From positions 62,001 through 126,000 of the forward strand of contig NZ_CP063982.1 of NCBI RefSeq assembly GCF_022811525.1: DNA of 64,000 bases, given 5' to 3'. Positions within the stretch are counted from its first letter, which is position 1. Every line of letters starts with the position of its first letter. This stretch comes from Orrella daihaiensis. Its GTDB lineage: Bacteria; Pseudomonadota; Gammaproteobacteria; Burkholderiales; Burkholderiaceae_B. Both the position numbers and the translations under genes were made by a program. This document shows, in pieces, positions 35,320 to 44,770 of this stretch. The notes under the pieces are model-generated. The model had not been told where the DNA came from and made no database searches. It saw only the letters and a list, made by a program, of their open reading frames with translations.

Positions 35320-36249
35320 CTAATCGTCCGCTTGCAACAAACTCGCCATAGCAGCGGCCTTGACTGCTTGGGTCAAGGCCGCTGCATGCCGTGGTTCTTG
35401 TTGCCAGTGCTGCCAATAGAGTTGTACATCCAGATAACACCCCGGCATAACCTCCTGCAGTTTGGCGGTCGGCTTTTTACCGCTTGGGCTTGCTCTGACC
35501 GCATCGGGTACTAGCCCCCAACCTAGCCCAAGATCAATGGCTGCCTCAAACGCATCAAGCGCCGGCACAAAATGCTTGGGGTAGGCCGGTGACTGCAGTT
35601 TTAGAAAGCGCTCAAGGAAACGGTCATGGATCGCATCCTTGCGATTAAAGATCACTGCAGGCTGTGCCAGAAGACGATGGGCAGACAATCGCCCTGCTGA
35701 CGTTTGAACTCGTGTCATGATTTCAGAAGTGGCTAACGCACGGTAACGCATCACACCCAGGGGCTCGGCTACACAGCCCGGCATGGCCTCGGCCAACGTG
35801 GTGACACACCCCATCACCTCACCGGTGCGCAGCGCCTCATGGGTGTGGTCCTGATCGTCAATCACCACGTCCAACAACAGATGCTGCTGCCCCAAAGCAT
35901 CGGCCACACCCGGCAAGAACCAGCTCGCGATCGAATCTGCGTTCACGGCTACCCGCAGCGTGCGCCAGCGTTTGTTGCCATGATAGGTTTGCGCATCCAG
36001 ATTCAAGGCTCGTAAGAGCTCATCTTGCAACAATTCATTCTTATGATGAAACGCCACAATCGCCTTGCCCTGTGGGGTTAAACGCAATTGTTTACCTCGC
36101 ACCAACACACGCGCACCGATCTGTGCTTCAAGCGCCTTGATGCGTTGCGTGACTGCCGCAGGCGTCAGATTCAACACCCTGGCAGCTGCCTGGAAACTGC
36201 CCTCATTAACCACAGTAAAGAGCGACTTGGCGAGCTTGTCTTCAATCAT
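35320..36249 (-). CDS. argP: LysR-family regulator, ArgP/LysG type
   Basis: A 309-aa LysR regulator. The N-terminal helix-turn-helix spans about 2-62 (LFTVVNEGSFQAAARVLNLTPAAVTQRIKALE). The effector domain matches ArgP/IciA, with GVMRYRALATSE, NRKDAIHDRFL and LGLGWGLVPD. ATG 36249 is used; a GTG three codons upstream is possible. It is divergent from a LysE/ArgO exporter gene, the classical arrangement in which ArgP activates the exporter in response to Arg/Lys levels. Confidence 0.9.
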   Translation of the reverse strand: MIEDKLAKSLFTVVNEGSFQAAARVLNLTPAAVTQRIKALEAQIGARVLVRGKQLRLTPQGKAIVAFHHKNELLQDELLRALNLDAQTYHGNKRWRTLRVAVNADSIASWFLPGVADALGQQHLLLDVVIDDQDHTHEALRTGEVMGCVTTLAEAMPGCVAEPLGVMRYRALATSEIMTRVQTSAGRLSAHRLLAQPAVIFNRKDAIHDRFLERFLKLQSPAYPKHFVPALDAFEAAIDLGLGWGLVPDAVRASPSGKKPTAKLQEVMPGCYLDVQLYWQHWQQEPRHAAALTQAVKAAAMASLLQADD

Positions 36250-36309
36250 CAGAACCACCAGAGACAGTAAAGGTACCGCGTGAGCAATCAGGTATATCCG
36301 TGTCTTAAC

Positions 36310-36339
36310 AAAGAGCTAGTGAACAAAGAACTCGTGAAC
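36310..36339. repeat. Imperfect 15-bp tandem repeat in the argP-argO intergenic region
   Basis: AAAGAGCTAGTGAAC and AAAGAACTCGTGAAC lie head to tail (12 of 15 positions match). They are followed by 49 bp of pure A/T (36342-36390). They are candidate ArgP-binding and promoter elements. Confidence 0.45.
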
Positions 36340-36471
36340 TGATTTAATTTTAATTAATTTAAATAAATTTTATTTATTTTTATTTAATAAGTAGCGGGGT
36401 TTTGTCATGATGGCGGCTACGTCGTGTGTGACTGCGCACACCATCACTGTCGATTAACGCTGTAGAACATC

Positions 36472-37176
36472 ATGTTTGACGTCTTACCCTCAATAGTCAC
36501 CGCACTTACTGGATCACTTGCTGCACCGACATTACCGGCTTTCTCAACGGCCTTCCTAGCGGGCATGGCGCTAAGCCTATCGCTCATTATGGCAATCGGT
36601 CCCCAGAACGCACACCTGTTGCGCATGGGGCTGTCACGACAACACCTGTGGCTAACGGTTGTGGTCTGTGTGATTGCTGACATGGCCTTGATCGCCGTTG
36701 GCGTGATCGGCTTAGGGCAACTGGGCCAACTGTCCGATCGGCTCTATGGCGCGTTGCTGGGTGCCACGGTACTGGTGTTGCTTATCTATGGCTGGCAAGC
36801 TGCAAGGCGGTTTTGGGAGGGCTTCTGGCGAGGTTTTAAAGTGCCAGCACAGGAAGTTGACAGGGCCAATCAAACAGTGTCTCGTCGACAGGCGGTGACC
36901 GCAGCTTTGACGTTTTCTTGGTTGAATCCGCATGCCTGGATTGACACTGCAGTGTTGATCGGGGGTGCATCACTGGCTTATCAGGCTGATGCACGAACCG
37001 GTTTTGGGGTAGGCGCCATGGTCGGCTCCTTGATCTGGTTTGTAGCGTTTGGCGCACTGGCCTGGTGGATGGGCAAACGGCTAGGCCAGACGAGTATTTG
37101 GCGCTGGATGGATGGGTTGGTGGCCATCATGATGTGGGCGATTGCAGCGACCATTGCCTTGGATGTGGTGAGCTAA
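36472..37176 (+). CDS. argO: LysE/ArgO-family basic amino acid exporter
   Basis: A 234-aa inner-membrane protein with about six TM segments. LIMAIGPQNAHLLRMGL and FSWLNPHAWIDTAVLIGG are the family signatures. It exports lysine and/or arginine. The N-terminus has about 25 extra residues before the first TM compared with E. coli ArgO, but no better start is present. It is divergent from argP, its probable activator. Confidence 0.9.
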   Translation: MFDVLPSIVTALTGSLAAPTLPAFSTAFLAGMALSLSLIMAIGPQNAHLLRMGLSRQHLWLTVVVCVIADMALIAVGVIGLGQLGQLSDRLYGALLGATVLVLLIYGWQAARRFWEGFWRGFKVPAQEVDRANQTVSRRQAVTAALTFSWLNPHAWIDTAVLIGGASLAYQADARTGFGVGAMVGSLIWFVAFGALAWWMGKRLGQTSIWRWMDGLVAIMMWAIAATIALDVVS

Positions 37177-37202
37177 ACATTGATCGCGCACTGAGCGCAT
37201 CA

Positions 37203-38081
37203 TTATTCAAGCTCAAGATCCGCCACAATCGGTGAATGGTCAGACAGTAAGCTCCACGGCTTGCCACGCAGCACTTGGGCGCGCGTCACTGCAAAGCCGC
37301 GCTGATAGATCCGGTCTAGCCTCAGCATCGGGAATTTGGACGGGTAGGTCTTGGGCGGTGGCTGCAAGCTGTCGGCGCCATTCATCGACAGTTGGTTGTG
37401 TCGTAGCTGGCGATCGCGGGACAGCACAGTTGATAGCGCAGCCAGTGGTTGTTCACCGCGCAGCACTTGTTTGATTTGTTTGACCGAATCGCGCAAGCGC
37501 GGCACATCGCCCGAGGACTGTGATGCATGGGTGAACACTTCAAATACGCCCAACTGCTTCACAAAGAGGGGCGCAAGCTCATTGCGCCAGTCATTAAAGT
37601 CGCCCGCAATCAGGATGGGTTCCTGTGGTCCGACCAAACGCTCGATGCGCTGCGCCATGGTTTGAATCTGGCGCATACGACTGCCGGCAAACAATCCCAA
37701 ATGAACCACAAAGCAGTGCACGCGGCGTCCTTCGATATCAATCTCGCCATGCAACAAGCCACGCTGCTCGAGCGGATGGTCTGAGACGTCCTCGTTCTCG
37801 AAACTCAAAATCGGAAACCGTGACAGCAACGCATTGCCATGATCGGTCATTTGACGAACCGCATTGCAGCCATAAGCCACCTGCATATGCAAGGCGGCCG
37901 CAAGCGATTCATGTTGGGCGTCTAGATTAGCGCGCTGCTCGTTTCGCCCTTGGACTTCCTGTAGAAACAATATGTCAGGGTGTAATCCATGCAGACCGAG
38001 CCTAAGCTCAGGCAGGGAATCACGGCCGCTTAGTGAGCGGCCTTTGTGAATGTTGTAACTAACAACCCTGAGCTTAGGCAT
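37203..38081 (-). CDS. Endonuclease/exonuclease/phosphatase-family protein
   Basis: A 292-aa EEP-fold hydrolase. VVSYNIHKG at the N-terminus, LFLQEVQG, HLGLF, IAGDFNDWRN and LSDHSPIVADL are the metal- and phosphate-binding motifs. Substrate unknown; relatives act on DNA, phospholipids or other phosphodiesters. It is the last gene of the fmdB-DUF502-aspS cluster, four bases after aspS. Confidence 0.88.
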   Translation of the reverse strand: MPKLRVVSYNIHKGRSLSGRDSLPELRLGLHGLHPDILFLQEVQGRNEQRANLDAQHESLAAALHMQVAYGCNAVRQMTDHGNALLSRFPILSFENEDVSDHPLEQRGLLHGEIDIEGRRVHCFVVHLGLFAGSRMRQIQTMAQRIERLVGPQEPILIAGDFNDWRNELAPLFVKQLGVFEVFTHASQSSGDVPRLRDSVKQIKQVLRGEQPLAALSTVLSRDRQLRHNQLSMNGADSLQPPPKTYPSKFPMLRLDRIYQRGFAVTRAQVLRGKPWSLLSDHSPIVADLELE

Positions 38082-38085
38082 ATCC

Positions 38086-39891
38086 CTAAGGTTTTGGCTG
38101 GGTAGCCGCCTCTGTTTGTCTTACCCGGATGTGTAGCTCTCGCAATTGCTTTTCATCCACGGGTGAGGGTGCCTGGGTCAGCAGACACTGGGCACGCTGG
38201 GTTTTAGGGAAGGCGATCACGTCACGAATCGACTCGGCACCGCTCATCATGGTGACAATGCGATCCAGACCAAATGCGATCCCACCATGCGGTGGCGCAC
38301 CGTACTGAAGCGCATCGAGCAAGAAACCAAACTTTTGTTGTGCCTCTTGTTCATCGATTTTTAACGCTCTGAACACTTTGCTTTGCACTTCTTCGCGGTG
38401 AATACGCACGGAGCCACCACCGATTTCCCAACCGTTTAGCACCATGTCGTAGGCTTTTGACAAGGCTTGCGCGGGATCGGTTGAGAGATAGTCCTCGTGG
38501 CCATCCTTTGGGCTAGTGAAGGGGTGGTGTAACGCGACATAGCGACCCGAGTCTTCATCAAACTCAAACATCGGGAAGTCCACCACCCAGAGCGGCTTCC
38601 AGCCCGGCTCGAACAAGCCTTTGGCCTGACCGAACTCGCTGTGACCGATCTTTAAGCGCAGCGCCCCCATGGCATCGTTCACCACTTTGGCGCGATCGGC
38701 ACCAAAGAACAGAATGTCACCATCTTGTGCACCGGTGCGTTTGAGCATCTCAGTCAACGCAGCATCGTGGATGTTCTTCACAATCGGTGACTGCAAACCA
38801 TCACGACCTTTGGCGACTTCATTGACCTTGATCCAGGCCAAGCCCTTGGCACCATAGATACCAACGTACTTGGTGTACGCATCGATTTCGCTGCGCGACA
38901 GTTCACCACCACCCGGCACACGCAAAGCCACCACGCGGCTACCTGGTGCAGTGGCTGCTTGTGCAAACACCTTGAACTCCACGTCTTGCATCACGTCACC
39001 CAAGTCGGTGAACTCAAGCTTGACGCGCATGTCTGGCTTGTCTGATCCAAAGCGACGCATGGCCTCTTCAAATGTCATGATCGGAAAAGGACTGGGTAGC
39101 TCAACGCCCTGCACCGATTCAAACACCTGGCGAATCATGCCTTCAAAGATGTCTCGGATTTCCTCTTCACCGAGAAACGACGTTTCACAATCGATCTGGG
39201 TAAATTCAGGCTGACGATCGGCACGCAAGTCTTCGTCACGGAAGCACTTGGTGATTTGGTAATAGCGATCAAAGCCCGCCACCATCAGCATTTGCTTGAA
39301 CAACTGAGGCGACTGCGGTAACGCAAAAAACTCACCCGCATGCACGCGTGATGGCACGAGATAGTCACGCGCACCTTCCGGGGTGCTCTTGGTGAGCATG
39401 GGTGTTTCGATATCAATAAAGCCCTGCGCATCCAGGTAACGACGCACCGCCATCGACACGCGATAGCGCAGCATCAAATTGCGTTGCATCTGATCACGAC
39501 GCAAGTCAAGTACACGATGCGTCAAGCGCGTGGTTTCCGAGAGATTCTCATCATCGAGCTGGAAAGCCGGCGTGACGGACGGATTGAGGATCTCCACTTC
39601 ACGGCACAGGATTTCAATTTCACCAGAGGCCAGGTCGGTGTTGACGGTTCCCTCAGGGCGACGGCGCACGAGTCCGGTGATGCGAATGCAGAACTCGTTG
39701 CGCAAGCGCTCAGCGATTTCAAAGGCAGCTGCATTGTCAGGATCGAACACGATCTGTGCGAGCCCGGCGCGGTCTCTCATGTCAATAAAAATCACCCCAC
39801 CGTGGTCACGGCGCCGATGCACCCATCCAAACAAGGTAACCGTCTGGTCAAGGTGATCAAGGCAAACTTCGCCGGTATAACAAGTACGCAT
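38086..39891 (-). CDS. aspS: Aspartyl-tRNA synthetase
   Basis: A 601-aa class IIb synthetase. It has an N-terminal OB-fold anticodon domain ([21 protein letters not shown]), class II motif 2 in [20 protein letters not shown], the bacterial GAD insertion near 290-420 and motif 3 in [11 protein letters not shown]. Length is normal for bacteria. It charges tRNA-Asp, in beta-proteobacteria often tRNA-Asn too. It sits in a co-directional cluster with the DUF502 gene upstream. Confidence 0.98.
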   Translation of the reverse strand: MRTCYTGEVCLDHLDQTVTLFGWVHRRRDHGGVIFIDMRDRAGLAQIVFDPDNAAAFEIAERLRNEFCIRITGLVRRRPEGTVNTDLASGEIEILCREVEILNPSVTPAFQLDDENLSETTRLTHRVLDLRRDQMQRNLMLRYRVSMAVRRYLDAQGFIDIETPMLTKSTPEGARDYLVPSRVHAGEFFALPQSPQLFKQMLMVAGFDRYYQITKCFRDEDLRADRQPEFTQIDCETSFLGEEEIRDIFEGMIRQVFESVQGVELPSPFPIMTFEEAMRRFGSDKPDMRVKLEFTDLGDVMQDVEFKVFAQAATAPGSRVVALRVPGGGELSRSEIDAYTKYVGIYGAKGLAWIKVNEVAKGRDGLQSPIVKNIHDAALTEMLKRTGAQDGDILFFGADRAKVVNDAMGALRLKIGHSEFGQAKGLFEPGWKPLWVVDFPMFEFDEDSGRYVALHHPFTSPKDGHEDYLSTDPAQALSKAYDMVLNGWEIGGGSVRIHREEVQSKVFRALKIDEQEAQQKFGFLLDALQYGAPPHGGIAFGLDRIVTMMSGAESIRDVIAFPKTQRAQCLLTQAPSPVDEKQLRELHIRVRQTEAATQPKP

Positions 39892-39895
39892 TCAG

Positions 39896-40501
39896 TCATG
39901 CTCCTTCAAGCGTCTTCGGGGGTGCGACCACCCCCATGGAAACAATGTATTTGAGCGCGGTATCCACGGTCATGTCCAATGCAATGGTCTGACTAGCTGG
40001 CACCACTAAAAAATAGCCCGATGTCGGGTTCGGTGTCGTGGGCACATACACGCTGATGTGCTCGCCCTCCAAATGCTGTGCGACAGCCGCGCTTGGTGTG
40101 CCGGTCACTAGCGCCACCGTCCAACTGCCAGCGTGCGGGAACTGTACCAGTACCGCACGACGAAACGCCTGACCGTTGGGAGCCAGCACCGTATCGCCGA
40201 CTTGCTTGACAGATTTATAAATGGACCGGATCAAGGGAATTCGGCCCAGTAACTGCTCCCAGCGTTCAACCAGGCTGCGCCCCAAAAAATTAGCCGCAAA
40301 CAGCCCCGTCAAAATAAGCACGGCCAACACGATCAGAATCCGAAACCCGGGGATGTCGATACCGAACAGCGCTTTGGCGGACAGGCTTTCAGGCAAGATC
40401 TCTTCCAGCGTTGTGACCAACAAGGTCACGACCCAGGCAGTGATCACCAAAGGCGCCCAAATCAGCAACCCGGCGATGAGATAACGTTTAAAAGCCCGCA
40501 T
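39896..40501 (-). CDS. DUF502-family membrane protein
   Basis: A 201-aa protein with two N-terminal TM segments (about 5-30 and 55-80) and a soluble C-terminal domain. The family motif LLGRIPLIRSIYKSVKQVGDTVL and the segment VYVPTTPNPTSGYFLVVP are clear. Function unknown; commonly encoded between fmdB and aspS in beta-proteobacteria. It ends four bases before aspS. Confidence 0.93.
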   Translation of the reverse strand: MRAFKRYLIAGLLIWAPLVITAWVVTLLVTTLEEILPESLSAKALFGIDIPGFRILIVLAVLILTGLFAANFLGRSLVERWEQLLGRIPLIRSIYKSVKQVGDTVLAPNGQAFRRAVLVQFPHAGSWTVALVTGTPSAAVAQHLEGEHISVYVPTTPNPTSGYFLVVPASQTIALDMTVDTALKYIVSMGVVAPPKTLEGA

Positions 40502-40557
40502 GTTGTTCCAGTGCGCCCGACGCGACGGATCAAGGCAGGCCTTGACCCCGTGTCAGG

Positions 40558-40896
40558 CTAGGTTGAGGCCGCCGTGCTTTCGGCCTTAGTAGATGCCGCC
40601 GGCGTTGATGCTGGCGAAGTCGAACTGGCATCTGAGCTAGAACTCGAGCTCGAATCTGATGCGGACTCTGCCGTCTGAGCAGTCTTGCCAGTGCTCGCAC
40701 CTGACTTGGCGCCGTTGTTTCTAAAATCAGTGACGTACCAGCCAGACCCCTTGAGCTGGAAACCAGCCGCGGTCACCTGCTTGGCATAGGTCGACTGCCC
40801 GCATGCGGGACACTGCGTTAGCGGCGCATCCGACATCTTCTGCAGAACGTCCTGCTCATGGCCGCAGTTTGAGCAACGATAGGCGTAAATAGGCAC
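40558..40896 (-). CDS. FmdB-family zinc-ribbon protein
   Basis: A 112-aa protein. MPIYAYRCSNCGHEQDVLQKM and CPACG provide the two Cys-x-x-Cys knuckles of the FmdB/Zn-ribbon family, and GFQLKGSGWYVTDFR is the conserved end of the domain. The tail after residue 65 is a low-complexity Ser/Ala/Thr/Lys run. Possibly regulatory; exact role unknown. First gene of the aspS cluster. Confidence 0.93.
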   Translation of the reverse strand: MPIYAYRCSNCGHEQDVLQKMSDAPLTQCPACGQSTYAKQVTAAGFQLKGSGWYVTDFRNNGAKSGASTGKTAQTAESASDSSSSSSSDASSTSPASTPAASTKAESTAAST

Positions 40897-40979
40897 CTTT
40901 CACTCCTTCGGTAAAAGTCGTGCAAATACGGTGGAAAGCCTTAGATTTTAGCGCTTTTTAATGGCCATCCGCCTCCCAG

Positions 40980-42404
40980 TCACAGCCCCAGGCTAGAAAG
41001 GTTGGGCCGCTGGCGGTGCCAATCGGTTACTCGCTGCACGGCCACACCGGCGCGCAAGATGGCCGCCTCACCGAACGGCTTACCCAAAAGCTGCACACTC
41101 AAGGGCAATCCTTGCTGGGATAAGCCCGCCGGCAATGCCAGGCCGCAGGTAGACAAATAGTTACCCGCCCTACAAAACGCGGCCATCGGGGTTTGTGCCT
41201 CATCGATCTCGGCCAACGGCAAGGCCGGGAACGGGAATGTCGGTGTCAGCACTGCTGTAAAGCCTTGCATGAGTTCAACATACTGTTGGCTGCAGGCTCT
41301 CTGGTGCTTGAGCGACTCAATGTACTGGGCCGCAGAGATGCCCTTGCCGCCAACGACCCGCCCCCGAACATATTGACCCAGTGGCAATGACTCGTCTTCG
41401 ATGTAGGCCTGATGCTGGGCATAGGCTTCAGCGGCGATGATCTGGCCGTTGCGCACCATCAGATCATGGAAATCAAAGGGCAGTGGCAAGGGTTCAAGCG
41501 CAGCACCTAGATCCTTGAGCACCGCACACATCGCCTCAAAGGCCGCAAGCTCTTCAGGGTCGACTGCCAATGGATACTGCTCGGGCGGTAAAACACCGAA
41601 CTTCATGCCAGACAGTGGTTTACCAGCAGGTGCCGTGGCACCTGACTGCCAGACAAACCGGGGCTGATGCAAGCTCGTTGGATCCAGAGGGTCAGCGCCG
41701 GCCATGATGGCCGTCCAGAGGGCAGCATCTTCGGCGCTATGCGTCATCGGTCCAATGGTATCCAACGTGTGAGACAGGGACACGGCGCCATACAGACTGA
41801 TCAGACCGCGGGTGGTCTTTAACCCAGTCAACCCATTTAAGCCCGACGGGATTCTGACCGACCCCCCGGTATCTGAGCCAATCGCTGCAGGCGCTAAGCC
41901 AGCTGCTACCGCTACGCCAGAGCCGCTAGAGGATCCGCCAGGTGCCCGGTGGGTATTTAGATCCCAAGGGTTCCAAGGCGTGCCCATGACTGGGTTAGTG
42001 CCCCAGCCCCCAAACGCAAACTCCACCATGTGGGTTTTACCGAGCATCACCAGGCCCGATTGCAGGCATTTGACCAAGGCCGTGCAGTCAACCTGGCTTT
42101 GACGATCAAGCCAGGCTTGTGAGCCGGCGGTGGTGATCGTGCCTTTGAGTTCACACAGGTCTTTGGCCGCGAACGGCACGCCATCGAGCGGGCTAAGCGC
42201 TACGCCTTTGGCGCGTCGATCATCGGCAGCTCGCGCCATCGACATCGCCAGATCCTCATCCACGCTCACATAGGCGTGCAACTTGTCATCGGCCTTGGCG
42301 ATGCGGTCAAGGTACAGACGAGTAATTTCACTTGAGGTGAATTCGCCGCGCGCCAAGGCACCGGCAATCTCTGTCATCGTCATAAAGGCTGGGTCTGTCG
42401 ACAT
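40980..42404 (-). CDS. Amidase-signature-family amidohydrolase
   Basis: A 474-aa enzyme with the Ser-cisSer-Lys triad: Lys81 in PFAAKDL, the Gly/Ser-rich GGSSSGSGVAVAAG (156-169) and nucleophile Ser182 in GSDTGGSVRIPSG. It resembles AtzF/allophanate- or GatA-like amidases, but no GatB/C neighbours exist and the C-terminal allophanate domain is missing. Substrate unknown. Confidence 0.9.
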   Translation of the reverse strand: MSTDPAFMTMTEIAGALARGEFTSSEITRLYLDRIAKADDKLHAYVSVDEDLAMSMARAADDRRAKGVALSPLDGVPFAAKDLCELKGTITTAGSQAWLDRQSQVDCTALVKCLQSGLVMLGKTHMVEFAFGGWGTNPVMGTPWNPWDLNTHRAPGGSSSGSGVAVAAGLAPAAIGSDTGGSVRIPSGLNGLTGLKTTRGLISLYGAVSLSHTLDTIGPMTHSAEDAALWTAIMAGADPLDPTSLHQPRFVWQSGATAPAGKPLSGMKFGVLPPEQYPLAVDPEELAAFEAMCAVLKDLGAALEPLPLPFDFHDLMVRNGQIIAAEAYAQHQAYIEDESLPLGQYVRGRVVGGKGISAAQYIESLKHQRACSQQYVELMQGFTAVLTPTFPFPALPLAEIDEAQTPMAAFCRAGNYLSTCGLALPAGLSQQGLPLSVQLLGKPFGEAAILRAGVAVQRVTDWHRQRPNLSSLGL

Positions 42405-42515
42405 GGCAATTCCATCTAGGGTGGGTTGATATGATGAAGCGAAAGCGCGTTTGCACGTGGTGTGACATTAGCGGCAGGCGCTTGTCAACGCAAGGCGTTT
42501 ACAGATGGTTCAAGC

Positions 42516-42555
42516 AAGACCCATGCCAAAACTGACGGGCGGATACATGGGTCTT
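42516..42555. other. Inverted repeat upstream of the Mrp operon
   Basis: AAGACCCATG (42516-42525) and its complement CATGGGTCTT (42546-42555) are separated by 20 nt, within the 273-bp divergent gap between the amidase and mnhE genes. Role unknown. Confidence 0.4.
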
Positions 42556-42609
42556 CTGCCATAATGCCGTCAAAAAAGCTAAGACTTTAAATACTTTCGT
42601 TCCCGAAGG

Positions 42610-42656
42610 GTTTCGTCCGAAGACCGGCACAAACTGATAGTATTCGGGCGAGAAAC
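42610..42656 (+). promoter_or_regulatory. Structured leader just upstream of the Mrp operon
   Basis: GTTTC/GAAAC and CCGAA/TTCGG form two stacked 5-bp helices around an internal loop and a 21-nt terminal loop, ending eight bases before the GAGGTGG ribosome site of mnhE. This could be an RNA switch or simply a leader hairpin. I do not match it to a named riboswitch. Confidence 0.35.
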
Positions 42657-42677
42657 CAACAACGAGGTGGCTGTCCA

Positions 42678-43160
42678 ATGCACATAGTTGTCTTGTTCAT
42701 CACGCTTGCCGCGCTTTGGCTACTTTGGTCAGGGCTGTATTTGCCATTGATGCTCGCCTTAGGCGCGGCCTCAGTGGTGTTAGTGATTTGGCTAACCCGA
42801 CGGTTCGAGACCATCGATCACGAATCGGTTCCTGTTCATTTGGGCTTCAAAGTGATCACTTACTGGGCTTGGCTGCTCAAAGAGATCGTAGTCTCTAGCC
42901 TGCAAGTCACCAAAATCGTCCTTTCTCCCTCCATGCCCATCAGCCCTAAAGTGGTGCAAGTGCAATCAAAGAGCAAGGGCGAAGTGCGCCAAGTGATATT
43001 TGGCAACTCGATTACGCTCACACCCGGCACGTTAACGACCGACCTTGACGACAACGGCTTGGTGACCGTGCATGCGCTAACAGAAGAGGGTGCCGATGGT
43101 GTGGTCAATGGCGACATGAATGACCGGGTGGCAGCGCTGCCTGGCTTTGGAGGCAAATGA
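42678..43160 (+). CDS. mnhE: Mrp/Mnh cation-proton antiporter subunit E
   Basis: A 160-aa protein with N-terminal TM segments (about 3-40) and a soluble C-terminal domain. The typical segments YWAWLLKEIVVSSLQV, FGNSITLTPGTLT and VHALTEEG are present. GAGGTGG lies seven bases before the ATG. First gene of the operon; its TGA overlaps the next ATG. Confidence 0.93.
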   Translation: MHIVVLFITLAALWLLWSGLYLPLMLALGAASVVLVIWLTRRFETIDHESVPVHLGFKVITYWAWLLKEIVVSSLQVTKIVLSPSMPISPKVVQVQSKSKGEVRQVIFGNSITLTPGTLTTDLDDNGLVTVHALTEEGADGVVNGDMNDRVAALPGFGGK

Positions 43161-43450
43161 TGCTGATTGCTGCTGGTTTGGCCATTGTGGTCACCATGTT
43201 CATGGCCGTCATTAGAGGCTTGCTCGGCCCGGGGGTCTATGACCGGGTATTAGCCATGAACATGTTTGGCACTAAAACCGTCTTGTTGGTGGCTGTTGTG
43301 GCCATGATCATGGGCCGCCCGGACTTTTTAGATCTGGCTCTGGCCTATGCACTGATTAACTTCATCGGCGTGCTGGCGATTTTGCAGTTCGTACAAAACC
43401 GTGAGGCGCGCCAAGCTCAACAGAAAAATCAAACAGGAGCGTCCTCATGA
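43157..43450 (+). CDS. mnhF: Mrp/Mnh cation-proton antiporter subunit F
   Basis: A 97-aa protein with three TM segments; RGLLGPGVYDRVLAMNMFGTK and LALAYALINFIGVLAI are subunit F signatures. It overlaps mnhE by four bases (ATGA) and is overlapped likewise by mnhG, indicating coupled translation. Confidence 0.93.
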   Translation: MMLIAAGLAIVVTMFMAVIRGLLGPGVYDRVLAMNMFGTKTVLLVAVVAMIMGRPDFLDLALAYALINFIGVLAILQFVQNREARQAQQKNQTGASS

Positions 43451-43761
43451 TTATTCTGGATGTGATTTCCTGGGTGCTATTGGGCTTAGGCGGGTTTTTT
43501 GTAGTAGTCGGCGGCATTGGTGTGCTTCGCATGCCGGATCTCTACACCCGGATGCACGCCGTTAGCGTGACTGAAACGCTGGGCACGATTCTGGTGCTGC
43601 TTGGACTCATGGTGATGGCAGGATGGTCACTGGCGAGCTTCAAGCTATTTGCGATCTTGTTGTTTCTGCTGTTTACCGCACCGGTCTCTTCTTATGCGCT
43701 GGCCAACACCGCCATGCTCGGTGGCACCAAGCCGCTTCTGGATGGGGAGAAGCAATCATGA
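43447..43761 (+). CDS. mnhG: Mrp/Mnh cation-proton antiporter subunit G
   Basis: A 104-aa protein with three TM segments. GIGVLRMPDLYTRMHAVSVTE is the conserved subunit G motif, and LLFLLFTAPVSSYALA is its third TM region. ATGA overlaps occur on both sides. Confidence 0.94.
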   Translation: MIILDVISWVLLGLGGFFVVVGGIGVLRMPDLYTRMHAVSVTETLGTILVLLGLMVMAGWSLASFKLFAILLFLLFTAPVSSYALANTAMLGGTKPLLDGEKQS

Positions 43762-44759
43762 TGCTTGAGACCATTCTGGGCCTGTTTACGCTCACCATGG
43801 TGGCTATTGTGGCGATTGCCACCATCATGTCGAGCAATCTGTTTGTAGCCAGCATGTGGTTCGGGATTTTTAGTTTGCTGATGGCCTCGAACTTCTTTAT
43901 TTTGGATGCCGCTGATGTGGCGCTGACCGAAGCGGCGGTGGGTGCTGGGGTGTCGACCGTGCTTTTTATGGGTGCACTAGCGCTGACTGCCGAAAAAGAG
44001 ACCATTAGGATGCGCACCAACTGGCTGCCAGTCGCAGCATTGGTTGCGCTTTCCCTGGTGTTGTTCGTAGCCACTTTCGAGCAGCCCGTGCTTGGTGATA
44101 TCAACGCTCCGGTTCATCAACACGTTGCGCCCTGGTACATAGAAAAAACCCCGGAATACATCAACATCCCCAACATCGTGACGGCGATCCTGGCATCGTT
44201 TCGTGGCTACGATACCTTGGGTGAAGTGCTGGTGATTTTTACCGCAGGCATTGGCGTACTGTCGGTGCTGAGCTTTAAACCCAAATCAAAGCAGTCTCTG
44301 TCTGGCGAGCAGCTCGGACAAAAGGTACGTGGGGTGCAACACCATGTGATCTTGCGTGTCGTGGGCAAACTCATCATTCCGATCCTTCTGCTATTTGGGC
44401 TACTGGTGCAGTTTCACGGCAAGTACAGCCCTGGCGGCGGGTTCTCTGCTGGCGCTTTGTTTGCGGCTGCTGTCATGCTCTACGGCATTTTGGAAGGGGC
44501 AGACCGTTCGGAGGCTGCCATGCCACAACGCATCATGCTGCGCTTGGCTGCCTTGGGTGCCACACTCTATACCGGCGTAGGCATCGCTTGCATGCTGCTT
44601 GGCGGCCACTTCCTGGACTACAACGTGCTGTGGTCTAACCCGGTGACTGGCCAGTATGTAGGCATCTTGCTGGTTGAGTTCGGCGTAGGCCTGACCGTGA
44701 CCACGGTGCTGGTGATGATTTTTAATGCGATTGCCAATCGCCCAACCTATCAAGCCTAG
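43758..44759 (+). CDS. mnhB: Fused DUF4040 (MbhD) - MbhE - MnhB antiporter subunit
   Basis: A 333-aa protein. The N-terminal part carries the DUF4040/MbhD signature (DVALTEAAVGAGVSTVLFMGAL), followed by an MbhE-like segment (ILASFRGYDTLGEVLVIFTAG). From about residue 195 comes MnhB (HVILRVVGKLIIPILLLFGL, HGKYSPGGGFSAGALFA). The first two parts correspond to the C-terminal end of full-length MrpA, which is otherwise missing from this operon. Start ATG 43758 (GGGGAG upstream) overlaps the mnhG stop; longer frames are shadows. Confidence 0.92.
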   Translation: MMLETILGLFTLTMVAIVAIATIMSSNLFVASMWFGIFSLLMASNFFILDAADVALTEAAVGAGVSTVLFMGALALTAEKETIRMRTNWLPVAALVALSLVLFVATFEQPVLGDINAPVHQHVAPWYIEKTPEYINIPNIVTAILASFRGYDTLGEVLVIFTAGIGVLSVLSFKPKSKQSLSGEQLGQKVRGVQHHVILRVVGKLIIPILLLFGLLVQFHGKYSPGGGFSAGALFAAAVMLYGILEGADRSEAAMPQRIMLRLAALGATLYTGVGIACMLLGGHFLDYNVLWSNPVTGQYVGILLVEFGVGLTVTTVLVMIFNAIANRPTYQA

Positions 44760-44770
44760 AGGGCTCGCAG

